From contig NC_016935.1 of assembly GCF_000250655.1 (NCBI RefSeq), positions 6,838,001 to 6,902,000 of the forward strand: a stretch of 64,000 nt of DNA, written 5' to 3'. Below the pieces are notes generated by a model that worked only from the letters and a program-made list of their open reading frames with translations, made no database searches and was not told where the DNA came from. Positions 53,824-62,244 of the stretch are shown here, piece after piece; the stretch's first letter is position 1, and every line of letters begins with the position of its first letter. The position numbers were made by a program, and so were the translations under genes. This stretch comes from Paenibacillus mucilaginosus 3016. Its GTDB lineage: Bacteria > Bacillota > Bacilli > Paenibacillales > NBRC-103111.

Positions 53824-54606
53824 GTGAAGAAACGTTTGGCAGCCATAGGACTCGTATTAACAGCCGCTTTCACCATTCTGACCGGATGCTCGGGGGACAC
53901 CGGTGCCGCAGGCGGGGACAAGAAGCTTGTGGTCGGCATCGATGACAAGTTCGCTCCGATGGGCTTCCGCGATGAGAAGAACGAGATTGTCGGATTCGAT
54001 ATCGACTACGCGAAAGCGGCGGCCGAGAAGATGGGCACGGAGGTGGAATTCCAGCCGATCGACTGGAAGACGAAGGAATCCGAGCTGAACAGCGGACGGA
54101 TCGACCTGATCTGGAACGGGTACACGATCACCGAGGAGCGCAAAGGCAAGGTTCTTTTCACGAAGCCTTACCTGAAGAACGCCCAGGTCGTGGTCACGCT
54201 GGCGAAGTCGAACCTGTCGAAGCTGGATGAACTCGAAGGCAAGACCGTCGGTCTGCAGTCCCTCTCTTCGGCAGCAGACGCGCTCAATGCCAGCCCGGTG
54301 AAGTCGAAGATCAAGACGGTCACCGAATATGCGGACAACGTTCTCGCCCTCAGCGACCTCAAGATCGGCCGCGTGGATGCAGTCGTCATCGACGAAGTCG
54401 TCGTGAAGTACTACATGGCGAAGGAGAAGGATACGTTCAAGCTGATGAGCGAATCCCTCGCTCCGGAAGAGTACGGCGTAGGCGTGAAGAAAGGCAACGA
54501 AGAGCTGCTTCAGAAGCTGCAGAAGGCGCTCGACGAGCTGAACCAGGACGGTACGGCCGCCAAGATTTCGCAGAAGTGGTTCGGCGAAGACAAGGTCCTG
54601 AAGTAG
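53824..54606 (+). CDS. Amino-acid ABC transporter substrate-binding lipoprotein
   Basis: A 260-residue family 3 solute-binding protein. The lipobox LTGC (about 18-21) marks a membrane-anchored lipoprotein. LVVGIDDKFAPMGFRDEKNE and GFDIDYAKAAAEKMG are typical of polar amino-acid or cystine binders. GTG 53824 is chosen with AAAGGTGG about 9 nt upstream; the earlier GTG lies within the site. It is first in a three-gene importer operon. Confidence 0.92.
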   Translation: MKKRLAAIGLVLTAAFTILTGCSGDTGAAGGDKKLVVGIDDKFAPMGFRDEKNEIVGFDIDYAKAAAEKMGTEVEFQPIDWKTKESELNSGRIDLIWNGYTITEERKGKVLFTKPYLKNAQVVVTLAKSNLSKLDELEGKTVGLQSLSSAADALNASPVKSKIKTVTEYADNVLALSDLKIGRVDAVVIDEVVVKYYMAKEKDTFKLMSESLAPEEYGVGVKKGNEELLQKLQKALDELNQDGTAAKISQKWFGEDKVLK

Positions 54607-54682
54607 GACCGTAATTGAATCAAGTTCCGCAGAACGGATTTCTTCCCGGAAATCCGGTTTTGCGTTTTGGGGGAATTCTTTC

Positions 54683-55342
54683 ATGTCCGCAGGAGATTAT
54701 ATCTCGATGATCAAGCCCATGCTCGAAGGGGCGCAGATGACGGTGCTGCTCTTCCTCATCGCCATCGCCGCTTCCATCCCGCTGGGCTTCGTACTCACTC
54801 TCGCTGTCAAAAGCAGCATCAAGCCGATATCCTGGCTTGCCCACAGCTACATCTATGTCATGCGCGGCACGCCGCTGCTGCTGCAGCTGCTCTTCATCTG
54901 CTTCGGGCTCCCGATGATTCCCGGGATCGGCGAATTCCTGGTGCTCGACCGTTTTGCCGCAGCGTGCCTCGGCTTCATCCTGAACTACGCGGCTTACTTC
55001 GCCGAGATCTTCCGCGGCGGCCTGCTCGCCATCGACAAGGGCCAGTATGAAGCCTCGCAGGTGCTGGGCTTAAGCAAATGGCAGACGACGACGCGTATCA
55101 TTCTGCCGCAGATGTTCCGTGTTGCGCTGCCCTCGGTATCGAACGAATCGATCACGCTCGTCAAGGATACGGCCCTGCTCTACGCCGTCGCCGTTCCGGA
55201 GCTGCTGCACTACGCCCAGACGGTGGTCAACCGCGACTTTACGATCGTTCCGTTCTTCTTCGCCGGCGTGATCTATCTGATCATGACGCTTGCCCTGACC
55301 GCCTTCTTCAAGTGGCTGGAGCAGCGTTTCAAATTTGAATAA
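54683..55342 (+). CDS. Amino-acid ABC transporter permease
   Basis: A 219-residue HisM/TcyB-type permease with about five helices. The EAA loop that docks the ATPase is [39 protein letters not shown] near residues 58-71 is typical of polar amino-acid permeases. A hairpin (GGATTTC...GAAATCC) in the 76-nt gap after the binding-protein gene may lower downstream expression. Confidence 0.94.
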   Translation: MSAGDYISMIKPMLEGAQMTVLLFLIAIAASIPLGFVLTLAVKSSIKPISWLAHSYIYVMRGTPLLLQLLFICFGLPMIPGIGEFLVLDRFAAACLGFILNYAAYFAEIFRGGLLAIDKGQYEASQVLGLSKWQTTTRIILPQMFRVALPSVSNESITLVKDTALLYAVAVPELLHYAQTVVNRDFTIVPFFFAGVIYLIMTLALTAFFKWLEQRFKFE

Positions 55343-55347
55343 AAGGA

Positions 55348-56103
55348 ATGGCGCACGTGGCTATCATTGAAGTATCCGGCCTCAAAAAATCATACGGCAC
55401 GCTCGACGTGCTGAAGAGAATCACCTTCGACGTCAGCAAGAACGATGTCGTTGCGGTTATCGGTCCCTCCGGCTCCGGCAAGAGCACGATGCTGCGCTCG
55501 CTAGTGCACCTGGAGGAGGTCAACGGCGGCACGATCCGTGTAGCCGGCGAGGATCTCGTCCGGGACGGCGTCTACTCGAAGCCGCAGGAGATCAAGCGGA
55601 TCACCGCCAAGATGGGCATGGTGTTCCAGCACTTCAACCTCTTCCCGCACCTGACCGTGCAGGAGAACCTCGAGCTCGCCCCGCGTCTGGTGAAGGGCGA
55701 GTCTTCCGAGGCCCTGCGCCGGCGCAGCAGCGAGCTGCTCGAGAAGGTGGGCCTCACCGGCCGCGCCGCGGCCTACCCGGCCAAGCTCTCCGGCGGCCAG
55801 AAGCAGCGCGTCGCCATCGCCCGCGCGCTGATGATGAACCCGGAGATCCTGCTGTTCGACGAGCCGACCTCGGCCCTCGACCCCGAGCTCACGGGCGAAG
55901 TGCTCCAGGTCATGAAGAGCCTCGCTGAGGAGCACATGACGATGATCGTCGTCACGCACGAGATGGGCTTCGCCCGGGAGGTCGCCAGCCGCGTCCTCTT
56001 CATGGACAACGGCGAGATCATCGAGTCCGGCCCGCCCGAGCAGCTCTTCGGCAGCCCGCAGCACGAGCGGACAAAGGCTTTCCTGGGCCGCAGCTATCAG
56101 TAG
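55348..56103 (+). CDS. Amino-acid ABC transporter ATPase
   Basis: A 251-residue ATPase of the GlnQ/TcyC type. Walker [11 protein letters not shown]-loop [13 protein letters not shown], signature [15 protein letters not shown], Walker [16 protein letters not shown], and [13 protein letters not shown]. It starts 5 nt after the permease gene. Together the three genes import a polar amino acid that cannot be pinned down from sequence. Confidence 0.96.
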   Translation: MAHVAIIEVSGLKKSYGTLDVLKRITFDVSKNDVVAVIGPSGSGKSTMLRSLVHLEEVNGGTIRVAGEDLVRDGVYSKPQEIKRITAKMGMVFQHFNLFPHLTVQENLELAPRLVKGESSEALRRRSSELLEKVGLTGRAAAYPAKLSGGQKQRVAIARALMMNPEILLFDEPTSALDPELTGEVLQVMKSLAEEHMTMIVVTHEMGFAREVASRVLFMDNGEIIESGPPEQLFGSPQHERTKAFLGRSYQ

Positions 56104-56110
56104 AACGACA

Positions 56111-56153
56111 AAAACCGCAGCCCCTTCTCTTCCGAGAGAGGCTGCGGTTTTTT
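56111..56153 (+). terminator. Intrinsic terminator of the ABC operon
   Basis: AAAACCGCAGCC and GGCTGCGGTTTTTT pair around a pyrimidine/purine loop that itself contains TCTCTTCC-GAGAGA. Confidence 0.9.
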
Positions 56154-56203
56154 GTGTCTGTCCGGGTGAGTGCGCTACTTCCAGAGAAGGGCGCGGCAGA
56201 GTC

Positions 56204-57171
56204 TCACTGCTCGCCCATCTTCTCCCCCAGCCCTTCGCGGAGCCAGGCTGTCGCAAGGGCGATCGCTCCGCGGGCAGCCGCGGTGTCCGCCAGGGCGTTC
56301 AGCATGACGAAGTCATGGATCGTGCCCTGGAAGCGGGCGGCCGTGACGCGCACACCGGCTTCGCGCAGCTTGTTCGCATAGGCTTCGCCTTCGTCGCGCA
56401 GCACATCGGCCTCCGCCGTAATGACCAGCGCGGGAGGCAGGCCCTCCAGCTGCTCGGTGGTCGCGCGCAGCGGGGACGCCGTAATCTCGGCGCGCTGCGC
56501 TTCGCTTTCCGTATACTGGTCCCAGAACCACTGCATCGCATCCCGGCGTAGGAAGTAGCCCTCGGCGAATTCGCGGTACGACTCCGTATCGAACGAGGCA
56601 TCGGTGACGGGGTAGAACAGCAGCTGCTGGCGGATCGCCGGGCCTCCGCGCTCCTTGGCCATCAGGGTCACGGCGGCCGTCATGTTGCCTCCTACGCTGT
56701 CGCCCCCCACGCCAGTCGGTTGGGGTCAAGGCCCAGATCGCGCCCGTTCTTCGCCACCCAGTCGACGACGGCATAGACCTCCTCGATCGCCGTAGGATAC
56801 TTCGCTTCCGGCGACAGGCTGTAGTTCGGGAACACGACGGCGGCCTGGGCGCCGACCGCCAGCTCACGGATCAGCCGGTCATGCGTGTGGGCATTGCCGA
56901 ACACCCAGCCGGCTCCGTGAATGTACACGATGACCGGCAGCTGCTCAGGCGCGTTCACCGGCCTCAGGATATTCACGGACACCGTACCGCCGGGTCCCCC
57001 TTCGATCGTCCGCTCTTCGATATCGACCGGCAGCTTCGTGACTTCGCCGGACTGCACCTCGTCCACCTTGGCCCGTCCCTTCTCGGGCCCGAGATCAAAC
57101 AAATACGGAGGCTTCGCCGTATCCTCTGCGAACTTCTGCGCTTTTGGTTCCAGCCGAACGTGCTTTGCCAT
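56204..57171 (-). CDS. HSL-family esterase/lipase (frameshifted)
   Basis: A 322-residue alpha/beta hydrolase in the corrected frame. Oxyanion motif YIHGAGWVFG, nucleophile motif GDSVGG, Asp in ITAEADVLRDEG and His in GTIHDFVML match the hormone-sensitive lipase/AB hydrolase 3 family. The frame breaks at a G6 run just before GDSVGG (56703-56708, C run on the plus strand); one more G restores it. The ATG at 57171 has AAGGAGAG upstream. Confidence 0.85.
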
Positions 57172-57279
57172 GGTTATCTCTCCTTCACGGTTGGGTTCCC
57201 CTGCCATTTTTGCTTGGACGTAATGACATTACCCGCAAGCGGACAGGCTCTAATCAGCCGTGACGACGCATGGCCTCTC

Positions 57280-57993
57280 TTAACTCTTACAGCTGCTCAC
57301 GAATTCCTCGAACAATCTGAAGTTATACGGGTCCGAAGTATAGCTGAATTCCGGATGCCACTGCACGGCCAAGACAAACTTCTTGTCCGGCATCCTCACC
57401 GCTTCGATCATGCCGTCCTCCGCTTTCGCTGCGGCAACCAATTGGGAGGACAACTGCTTGATGCCCTGATGGTGGTAGCTGTTCACTTCCATGGAGTCCG
57501 TTTGAAGCATCTCGTGAAGCGGGTCTCCCTTTTCTATGTATACTCTATGGACCGGTTGATCGTAGGGCGGCTGCTGCTGGTGATTGACCTGGATGTCCGA
57601 TCCGAACTGCGTCGGAATATCCTGATAGAGCGTGCCGCCGAGCAAGGCATTGAACAACTGCAGTTCCCGGCAGATGCCGAAAGCGGGCTTGTCCATTGCC
57701 GTGACTTCCCGGAACAGCATTCTCTCCATTTCATCCCGCTCCCTGCACGGCTCGCCGCAGACCGGCTCGACCCGCTCTCCGTACAGCTCGGGATGCACAT
57801 CATGCCCCCCTGTAAAAAGAAACCCGTCAAACGTATGGGCCATCGCCGTAATGACTTCCGGATCTGCCGTCAAAGGAAGCATGACAGGAATTCCCCCTGC
57901 AGCCTCAATGCCTTTCATGTAGCCTGGCAGCATCCAATAGCTCTCTTTTTCCTCATCGTATAACGGCAATACTCCGATCATGGGCTTTTTCAT
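57280..57993 (-). CDS. Class I glutamine amidotransferase-like hydrolase (gamma-glutamyl-GABA hydrolase family)
   Basis: A 237-residue PuuD/peptidase C26-like protein. The nucleophile Cys is in AFGICRELQLFNALLGGTLY, and His-Glu in VQWHPEFSY. FLFTGGHDVHPELYGE is the family oxyanion region. It should hydrolyse gamma-glutamyl amides. The ATG at 57993 has GGGGGAGG about 9 nt upstream; the frame extends 18 codons further without support. Confidence 0.9.
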   Translation of the reverse strand: MKKPMIGVLPLYDEEKESYWMLPGYMKGIEAAGGIPVMLPLTADPEVITAMAHTFDGFLFTGGHDVHPELYGERVEPVCGEPCRERDEMERMLFREVTAMDKPAFGICRELQLFNALLGGTLYQDIPTQFGSDIQVNHQQQPPYDQPVHRVYIEKGDPLHEMLQTDSMEVNSYHHQGIKQLSSQLVAAAKAEDGMIEAVRMPDKKFVLAVQWHPEFSYTSDPYNFRLFEEFVSSCKS

Positions 57994-58294
57994 GCTGAGC
58001 GCCTCCCCCGAACTGCGGTATATTCTAGTGAATTTTTTATATCCCATTATATCCGATCTCCGGAGAATGGGGGGAATTTTGTTATAAAATTAAGAGGGAA
58101 AGACGGCTCCAGCGCCATACACATACGCCAAAAAGCCGCCCCCTGTTCATCATCGATGGATAGGGGACAGCCCGGAATCTGTATCGTCTTGCTACACGAA
58201 TATATATTCGTATGTTATAGATATATTTTCCCTATCCTTGTGGAACCCGCAGAGCAGAATTTCCTTATCCGGTTAAGGGGCTTCGCTCGTGCGC
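57994..58294. other. Intergenic region with a perfect palindrome
   Basis: No gene is seen. The 16-bp palindrome at 58196-58211 is the only notable feature. The flanks are AT-rich and could hold the promoter of the amidotransferase gene. Confidence 0.5.
58196..58211. promoter_or_regulatory. 16-bp perfect palindrome ACGAATATATATTCGT
   Basis: A perfect dyad about 205 nt upstream of the amidotransferase start and 85 nt past the next leftward stop. It is operator-like in size, but no regulator gene is adjacent. Confidence 0.4.
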
Positions 58295-58618
58295 TTAATA
58301 CATTTCACCTTCATCTCCCTGCACGATAGCATGGAGTTCTGCCGCAATGGACTTCATTTTCATGATCACTTCATCCTCGCCATAAGAGCAGGAAAGTTTG
58401 CCTCTGGAATACATGAACGGGATCTCCTGATCCTCGGTTCTCCAGATAAAGAAGTCTCCTTTCAAGGTGACAGTGAAAGGCCCTGTTACGGTAACCTCAT
58501 CTGAATATCGAAAGTCGCTTTGAGTAGAAAAATACGTCTTAAGCTCATCCAGTAAAATCGGCTGCTGCTTGCTGTCCGCCCAATGAGATGCTCTTGTTAT
58601 ATGGAGTTCATAGCTCAT
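58295..58618 (-). CDS. Conserved small protein of unknown function
   Basis: 107 residues beginning MSYELHITRASHWADSKQQP, a start I have seen in uncharacterised Bacillota proteins. It is probably alpha/beta, with no signal or membrane segment. GGGGAGG lies about 8 nt before the ATG at 58618; the longer frame runs through the site. No function can be assigned. Confidence 0.7.
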   Translation of the reverse strand: MSYELHITRASHWADSKQQPILLDELKTYFSTQSDFRYSDEVTVTGPFTVTLKGDFFIWRTEDQEIPFMYSRGKLSCSYGEDEVIMKMKSIAAELHAIVQGDEGEMY

Positions 58619-58747
58619 AGAATTCCTCCCCTTCGTCGTCATGGTACTAGTGTATTCTAGTACTGTTCAACTCGGCAAGCAGCAGGCTATGCTTAAAGCG
58701 TTAGATGCTGATCTGCACTTCAGACTTCATGGAAAAGGGGATTTTCT

Positions 58748-58975
58748 ATGAGAATATTTTTTATTGGATTCATTCCAACTTTTCTACTAGCCGCAATCCT
58801 TTTTCTTGTGCTCATTATTCTCTTTGGAGATCCCAGTATAGGACCGGGTATGCGGGCCAGCACGCCCTCGGTAACCTCATTAAACAATAGGCTGCTCATC
58901 CTTAGCGTTCTAGTCTCAGCAATAGCGGTTTATACTAAACTGATAACGCATAGTAAACGTAAGCAAAATAGATAG
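58748..58975 (+). CDS. Small two-helix membrane protein
   Basis: 75 residues with hydrophobic segments at about 3-27 (IFFIGFIPTFLLAAILFLVL) and 48-64, and a basic tail SKRKQNR. AAAAGGGG lies about 8 nt before the ATG. Codon use is AT-richer than most of the window. No family is recognised. Confidence 0.6.
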   Translation: MRIFFIGFIPTFLLAAILFLVLIILFGDPSIGPGMRASTPSVTSLNNRLLILSVLVSAIAVYTKLITHSKRKQNR

Positions 58976-59013
58976 GCTAATATGATCAAGTTCACTTTAT
59001 ACCTGCCCTTTCC

Positions 59014-59988
59014 TTACCACTTGCCCTCTACCCTCCTTGCGGCATAAACGGCGGCACCCAGCATCCCGGATCTGCCGCCCAATGCAGCCTGGACCACCTG
59101 ACACGCTTCAGACGAAAGCTTTAACGCATGCTTCCGAATGGTATCGCGGACCGTACCGAGCAGTCGATCCCCCGCAGCTGACATCCCCCCGCCAATAATG
59201 ACGAGTTCGGGATTCAAAAGGTTGATGAAGGTTGCAAGCCCAAAACCAAGCAGTCTGCCCGTCTCATGCATCACCTCGATGGCCAATGGATCTCCCAGAT
59301 CGTACGCATCGGAAATCATTTTCGCAGTGATTTGCTGGGAATCGTTTTTTACCCAGCTGCGGATAAGACTCTCCCTGCCTTGATCAAGCTCCTCCGTGAA
59401 CGTCCTGACCATGCCTGTGGCGGAGACATACCTGCCAAGACAGCCCGAGCTGCCGCAGCGGCACGGACGGCCCTCCCGGACCATGTTCATATGGCCGATC
59501 TCCCCGGCTGATGAAGTTTGGCCGTACAGCACTCTTCCGTCAGCCAAGATGCCCGAACCCAGCCCCGTCCCAAGTGTCAGCAGGACGATGTTCCTGCGGC
59601 CGACCCCAGCCCCGTGCAGCCATTCCCCGTAGAGATTGAGCCGGACATCATTATCGATAAATACCGGAAACGGGAACTCGCGCTGCATCTCCTTCACCAC
59701 ATGGATGTTCTCCCAATGCGGGAAATTCGGTGAAAAGATGGATATTCCCTCTCTCGGATCTAGCAGGCCCGGAATCCCCATTCCCATGCACAGCACCGAG
59801 TGCCGATCGATCCCCGACTCCAGCAGCATCGTTTTAATGATGATTTTGATTTTACCCAGCACATGAGCCGGTCCCAACCCGGCGTCTGTAGAATCACTTC
59901 GTTCGAGAATCGGTTCGAACTCCGAAGTAAAAACAGCCGATTTGATATTCGTCCCGCCCAAGTCGATCCCGATGATATATTTATCCAT
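59014..59988 (-). CDS. ROK-family sugar kinase (glucokinase-like)
   Basis: A 324-residue ROK kinase. ATP site IIGIDLGGTNIKSAVF, catalytic Asp in VFIDNDVRLNLYGEWLHG, ROK signature with EIGHMNMVREGRPCRCGSSGCLGRY providing the zinc-binding His and Cys residues. There is no helix-turn-helix, so it is a kinase rather than a NagC-type repressor. The ATG at 59988 follows GAGGGGG; six further codons upstream are open. Confidence 0.92.
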   Translation of the reverse strand: MDKYIIGIDLGGTNIKSAVFTSEFEPILERSDSTDAGLGPAHVLGKIKIIIKTMLLESGIDRHSVLCMGMGIPGLLDPREGISIFSPNFPHWENIHVVKEMQREFPFPVFIDNDVRLNLYGEWLHGAGVGRRNIVLLTLGTGLGSGILADGRVLYGQTSSAGEIGHMNMVREGRPCRCGSSGCLGRYVSATGMVRTFTEELDQGRESLIRSWVKNDSQQITAKMISDAYDLGDPLAIEVMHETGRLLGFGLATFINLLNPELVIIGGGMSAAGDRLLGTVRDTIRKHALKLSSEACQVVQAALGGRSGMLGAAVYAARRVEGKW

Positions 59989-60161
59989 CCCGGTGTTCCC
60001 CCTCATCCCTTATCCCTGCACAGGTAGTGTACTTGATAGGCCCTGTGCCATTAATGGAATTATGGGTTGAGAACATGGAAATTTGTTAGATTGGATTACA
60101 ATCGTTCGATTGGAAACAGGAATAGACCTTTTTCGGCAAAAAACGAAACCTAAGGAATGAT

Positions 60162-60189
60162 TTGGGAGTATATTGGTACATACTCCCAA
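60162..60189. promoter_or_regulatory. 10-bp inverted repeat upstream of the Pro-periodic membrane protein gene
   Basis: TTGGGAGTAT - 8 nt - ATACTCCCAA, perfect over 10 bp, ending 29 nt before the start codon. There is no T-run, so it is more likely an operator or leader hairpin than a terminator. Confidence 0.55.
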
Positions 60190-60218
60190 GCTGCTGCTGA
60201 AGAAAGGAAGTGCGCATC

Positions 60219-60809
60219 ATGGAATCCCTTGCCACCGGATTCAAATTCATACTGCGCGGCATTGCGTTTCTGTTTTATTTTCCAGTCCACCTGTTCGTTA
60301 GTCTGCTCCGGTTCGTCTGGAAGAGGGTGCTGGCTCCGCCGCTGGCCCGGACCTGGAGACATATCGTCGTGCCGGCAACGGTCTTTATCGAAAACTATGT
60401 GCTGTCCCCGTTATGGCGGTATGCCCTGCTTTACCCGGCCCGGTGGATCTACGTGGAGCTGCTTGCCCCCTTCCTCCGTTTCATGTGGGATCGTGTACTG
60501 GTGCCGTTCCTCATCTTCCTGTGGGCCGGCATCGTGTTTCCGGTCTTCTACTTTATCGTTCATTATGTTCTTAAGTTCGTCTGGATCGTTGTCCTTGCCC
60601 CGCTGTACCGGCATGTCCTGATTCCTGTGCTGTTGTTCAGTGAAAAGGCGGCCAAATGGCTGTTCCGGGGAATCACCTGGCTTTGGATGCACGCCGTCTA
60701 TCTCCCGGCCCGCCGGGTAGGGACTCGGCTTCTGCTTCCGCCAATCCGCTGGGTGCACACTGAATTGATCGTACCGGTGATTTGCTGGTTCCGCGTTTTA
60801 TTTACATAG
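60219..60809 (+). CDS. Membrane-associated protein with Pro residues about every 11-12 residues
   Basis: A 196-residue protein, extremely rich in Trp, Phe, Leu, Val, Arg and Pro. Pro recurs at about 40, 52, 64, 73, 84, 96, 108, 128, 136, 163, 174 and 186, usually preceded by two aliphatic residues and followed by an amphipathic Trp/Arg segment (VLAPPLARTW, VLVPFLIFLW, VLAPLYRHVL). This suggests a chain of short kinked interfacial helices. AAAGGAAG lies about 8 nt before the ATG. I do not recognise the family. Confidence 0.65.
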   Translation: MESLATGFKFILRGIAFLFYFPVHLFVSLLRFVWKRVLAPPLARTWRHIVVPATVFIENYVLSPLWRYALLYPARWIYVELLAPFLRFMWDRVLVPFLIFLWAGIVFPVFYFIVHYVLKFVWIVVLAPLYRHVLIPVLLFSEKAAKWLFRGITWLWMHAVYLPARRVGTRLLLPPIRWVHTELIVPVICWFRVLFT

Positions 60810-61026
60810 GTTCCAGTCCGTGGGGACCAATTACATAGCCTTACATAAAAAAAGATGAGCAGCTGCCGCGCAGTCTGCTCATTTTTCAGCTGCAGCCGAA
60901 ATCTTTGCTTGATGATCCGGGGAATTTCACAAGCCCCTGCTGACAAAAAAGGACCCGCCTGCGGCGAGTCCTCTCCTGGTGTCCAGGCAAATGAAATTAT
61001 AGATATAAGTGCTTCAACCAATGAAA

Positions 61027-61918
61027 CTACACGCGCTTCGCTCCCACGTACCTTTTGCCCCAATAGCCCGTGGTGATGCTGGCTACGGAGACGCCCGAGG
61101 AGCTCGCTGCGGAAATAAACTGACCGTTGCCCACATAGATGCCTACATGCGATACTCGTCCGCTCTCTGCAAAGAAGACCAGATCGCCTGTCTGCAGGTC
61201 TGTCACTGCCGTGCCGGCCGATTGGTACATCTCGAGCGAGGTGCGCGGAAGCTGGGTGCCGAACTGTGCAAAGACGTAGCTTACATATCCGGAGCAGTCA
61301 AAGCCGCCGGGCGAGCTGCCGCCCCACACATAAGGCGTGCCCAAATATTTGTAGGCCGTTTGGATGATGGACGATTGCAGAGACTGCGTTTGCTGCGCCG
61401 GCTGTGCCTGGCTTTGGGCCGCTATCTGCGGCTTGTACCAGGCCGGGGCATGATACTGGCCGTCCTGGTTAATGATGGCGATGCGGTTAGCGGCATCCCA
61501 CTGGATGCGGTAGCCGAAAGTTTCGGAGACGAAACGCAGAGGCAGGTACACGCTGCCGTTCAAGAATTGGACCGGCGATTCGAGCCGGACGGATTTGCCG
61601 TCCACTTCAGCCTTACTGCTGCCCGTCTGGAGGGCAATCGTTTGTTTGTTGTTCGTAAGGGTGACTTTGACGATCTCCCCATCTTTTTCCCACCCGATCT
61701 GATAACCGAGCTTCTCCGTCAGCGCACGCAGCGGAATCTGCATCTGGTTGGCGTCATCGATGAATGGCTGGGCCTCCGGGAAGGGGACGAGCGAGTCGTT
61801 AATTTGAACTTTGACATTGGCGGCCGCTTCGGCCGTCTGGGCATGAAGCATCCCCAGCACGCCTGCAGCTGAAAAAGCGCACGACAAAACAAGCTTGCGG
61901 TAAAAAACTACGATTCAA
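61027..61918 (-). CDS. NlpC/P60 cell-wall hydrolase with copper-amine-oxidase-like N-terminal domain (frameshift in signal peptide)
   Basis: A 296-residue secreted endopeptidase in the corrected frame. The signal peptide MNRSFYRKLVLSCAFSAAG ending TAEA requires loss of one T from a T6 run (61902-61907, A-run on the plus strand); as read, the TTG start at 61918 leads into the wrong frame. A stalk domain (about 35-150; VPLRALTEKLGYQIGW and LPLRFVSETFGYRIQWD) precedes the NlpC/P60 domain with Cys in GGFDCSGYVSYVF and His in VSHVGIYVGNG. AGGAGG is 8 nt upstream. A c-di-AMP riboswitch controls it. Confidence 0.88.
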
Positions 61919-61932
61919 CCTGAATTCCTCCT

Positions 61933-62056
61933 GCGGCCTCCGAGGTTAGTTGACGGATTCGGAAGAGGCTGCTCCCTAGTTCGATAAGACGAACATTCAC
62001 CCCAAGTAAAGAATCCCCCGTACCAGATCTTTTGCTGAACTGGATTCGGCCTGTTT
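61933..62056 (-). ncRNA. c-di-AMP riboswitch (ydaO/yuaA type)
   Basis: The minus strand shows the conserved blocks in order: GGCCGAATCC, TACGGGGGATTCTTTACTT, GGGGTGAATG, CTAGGGAGCAGCCTCTTCC, then GAATCCGTCAACTAACCTCG and GGAGGCC. It directly precedes the AGGAGG of a cell-wall hydrolase gene, a classic ydaO target. High c-di-AMP should turn the gene off. Confidence 0.92.
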
Positions 62057-62169
62057 TTTTTATAAGACTAGCACAGCCTTTTTGCGATGATCAAACCATG
62101 AAACAGGGTTTTTCCTAATATCTTCCTTATATCGGCAAGTGTTTTGATTTCCGCCACAACTTTTACAAA

Positions 62170-62216
62170 AAATTCAAAAATTGAAATAGACCGCCTGCTC
62201 GAAGCTGGCGATCTAT
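62170..62216 (-). terminator. Intrinsic terminator of the PBP gene
   Basis: On the minus strand ATAGATCGCC and GGCGGTCTAT form a 10-bp stem (one G-U pair) with an 11-nt loop, followed by TTCAATTTTTGAATTTTTTG. Confidence 0.8.
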
Positions 62217-62244
62217 CTAACAGCTGAGATGGAACAAAAATCCG

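Larger units (their letters stand above)
61919..62244. other. Intergenic region: riboswitch, promoter and PBP terminator
   Basis: There is no gene. It contains the c-di-AMP riboswitch, an AT-rich likely promoter (TTATAA at about 62060-62066 on the minus strand) and the terminator of the PBP gene. Confidence 0.7.
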
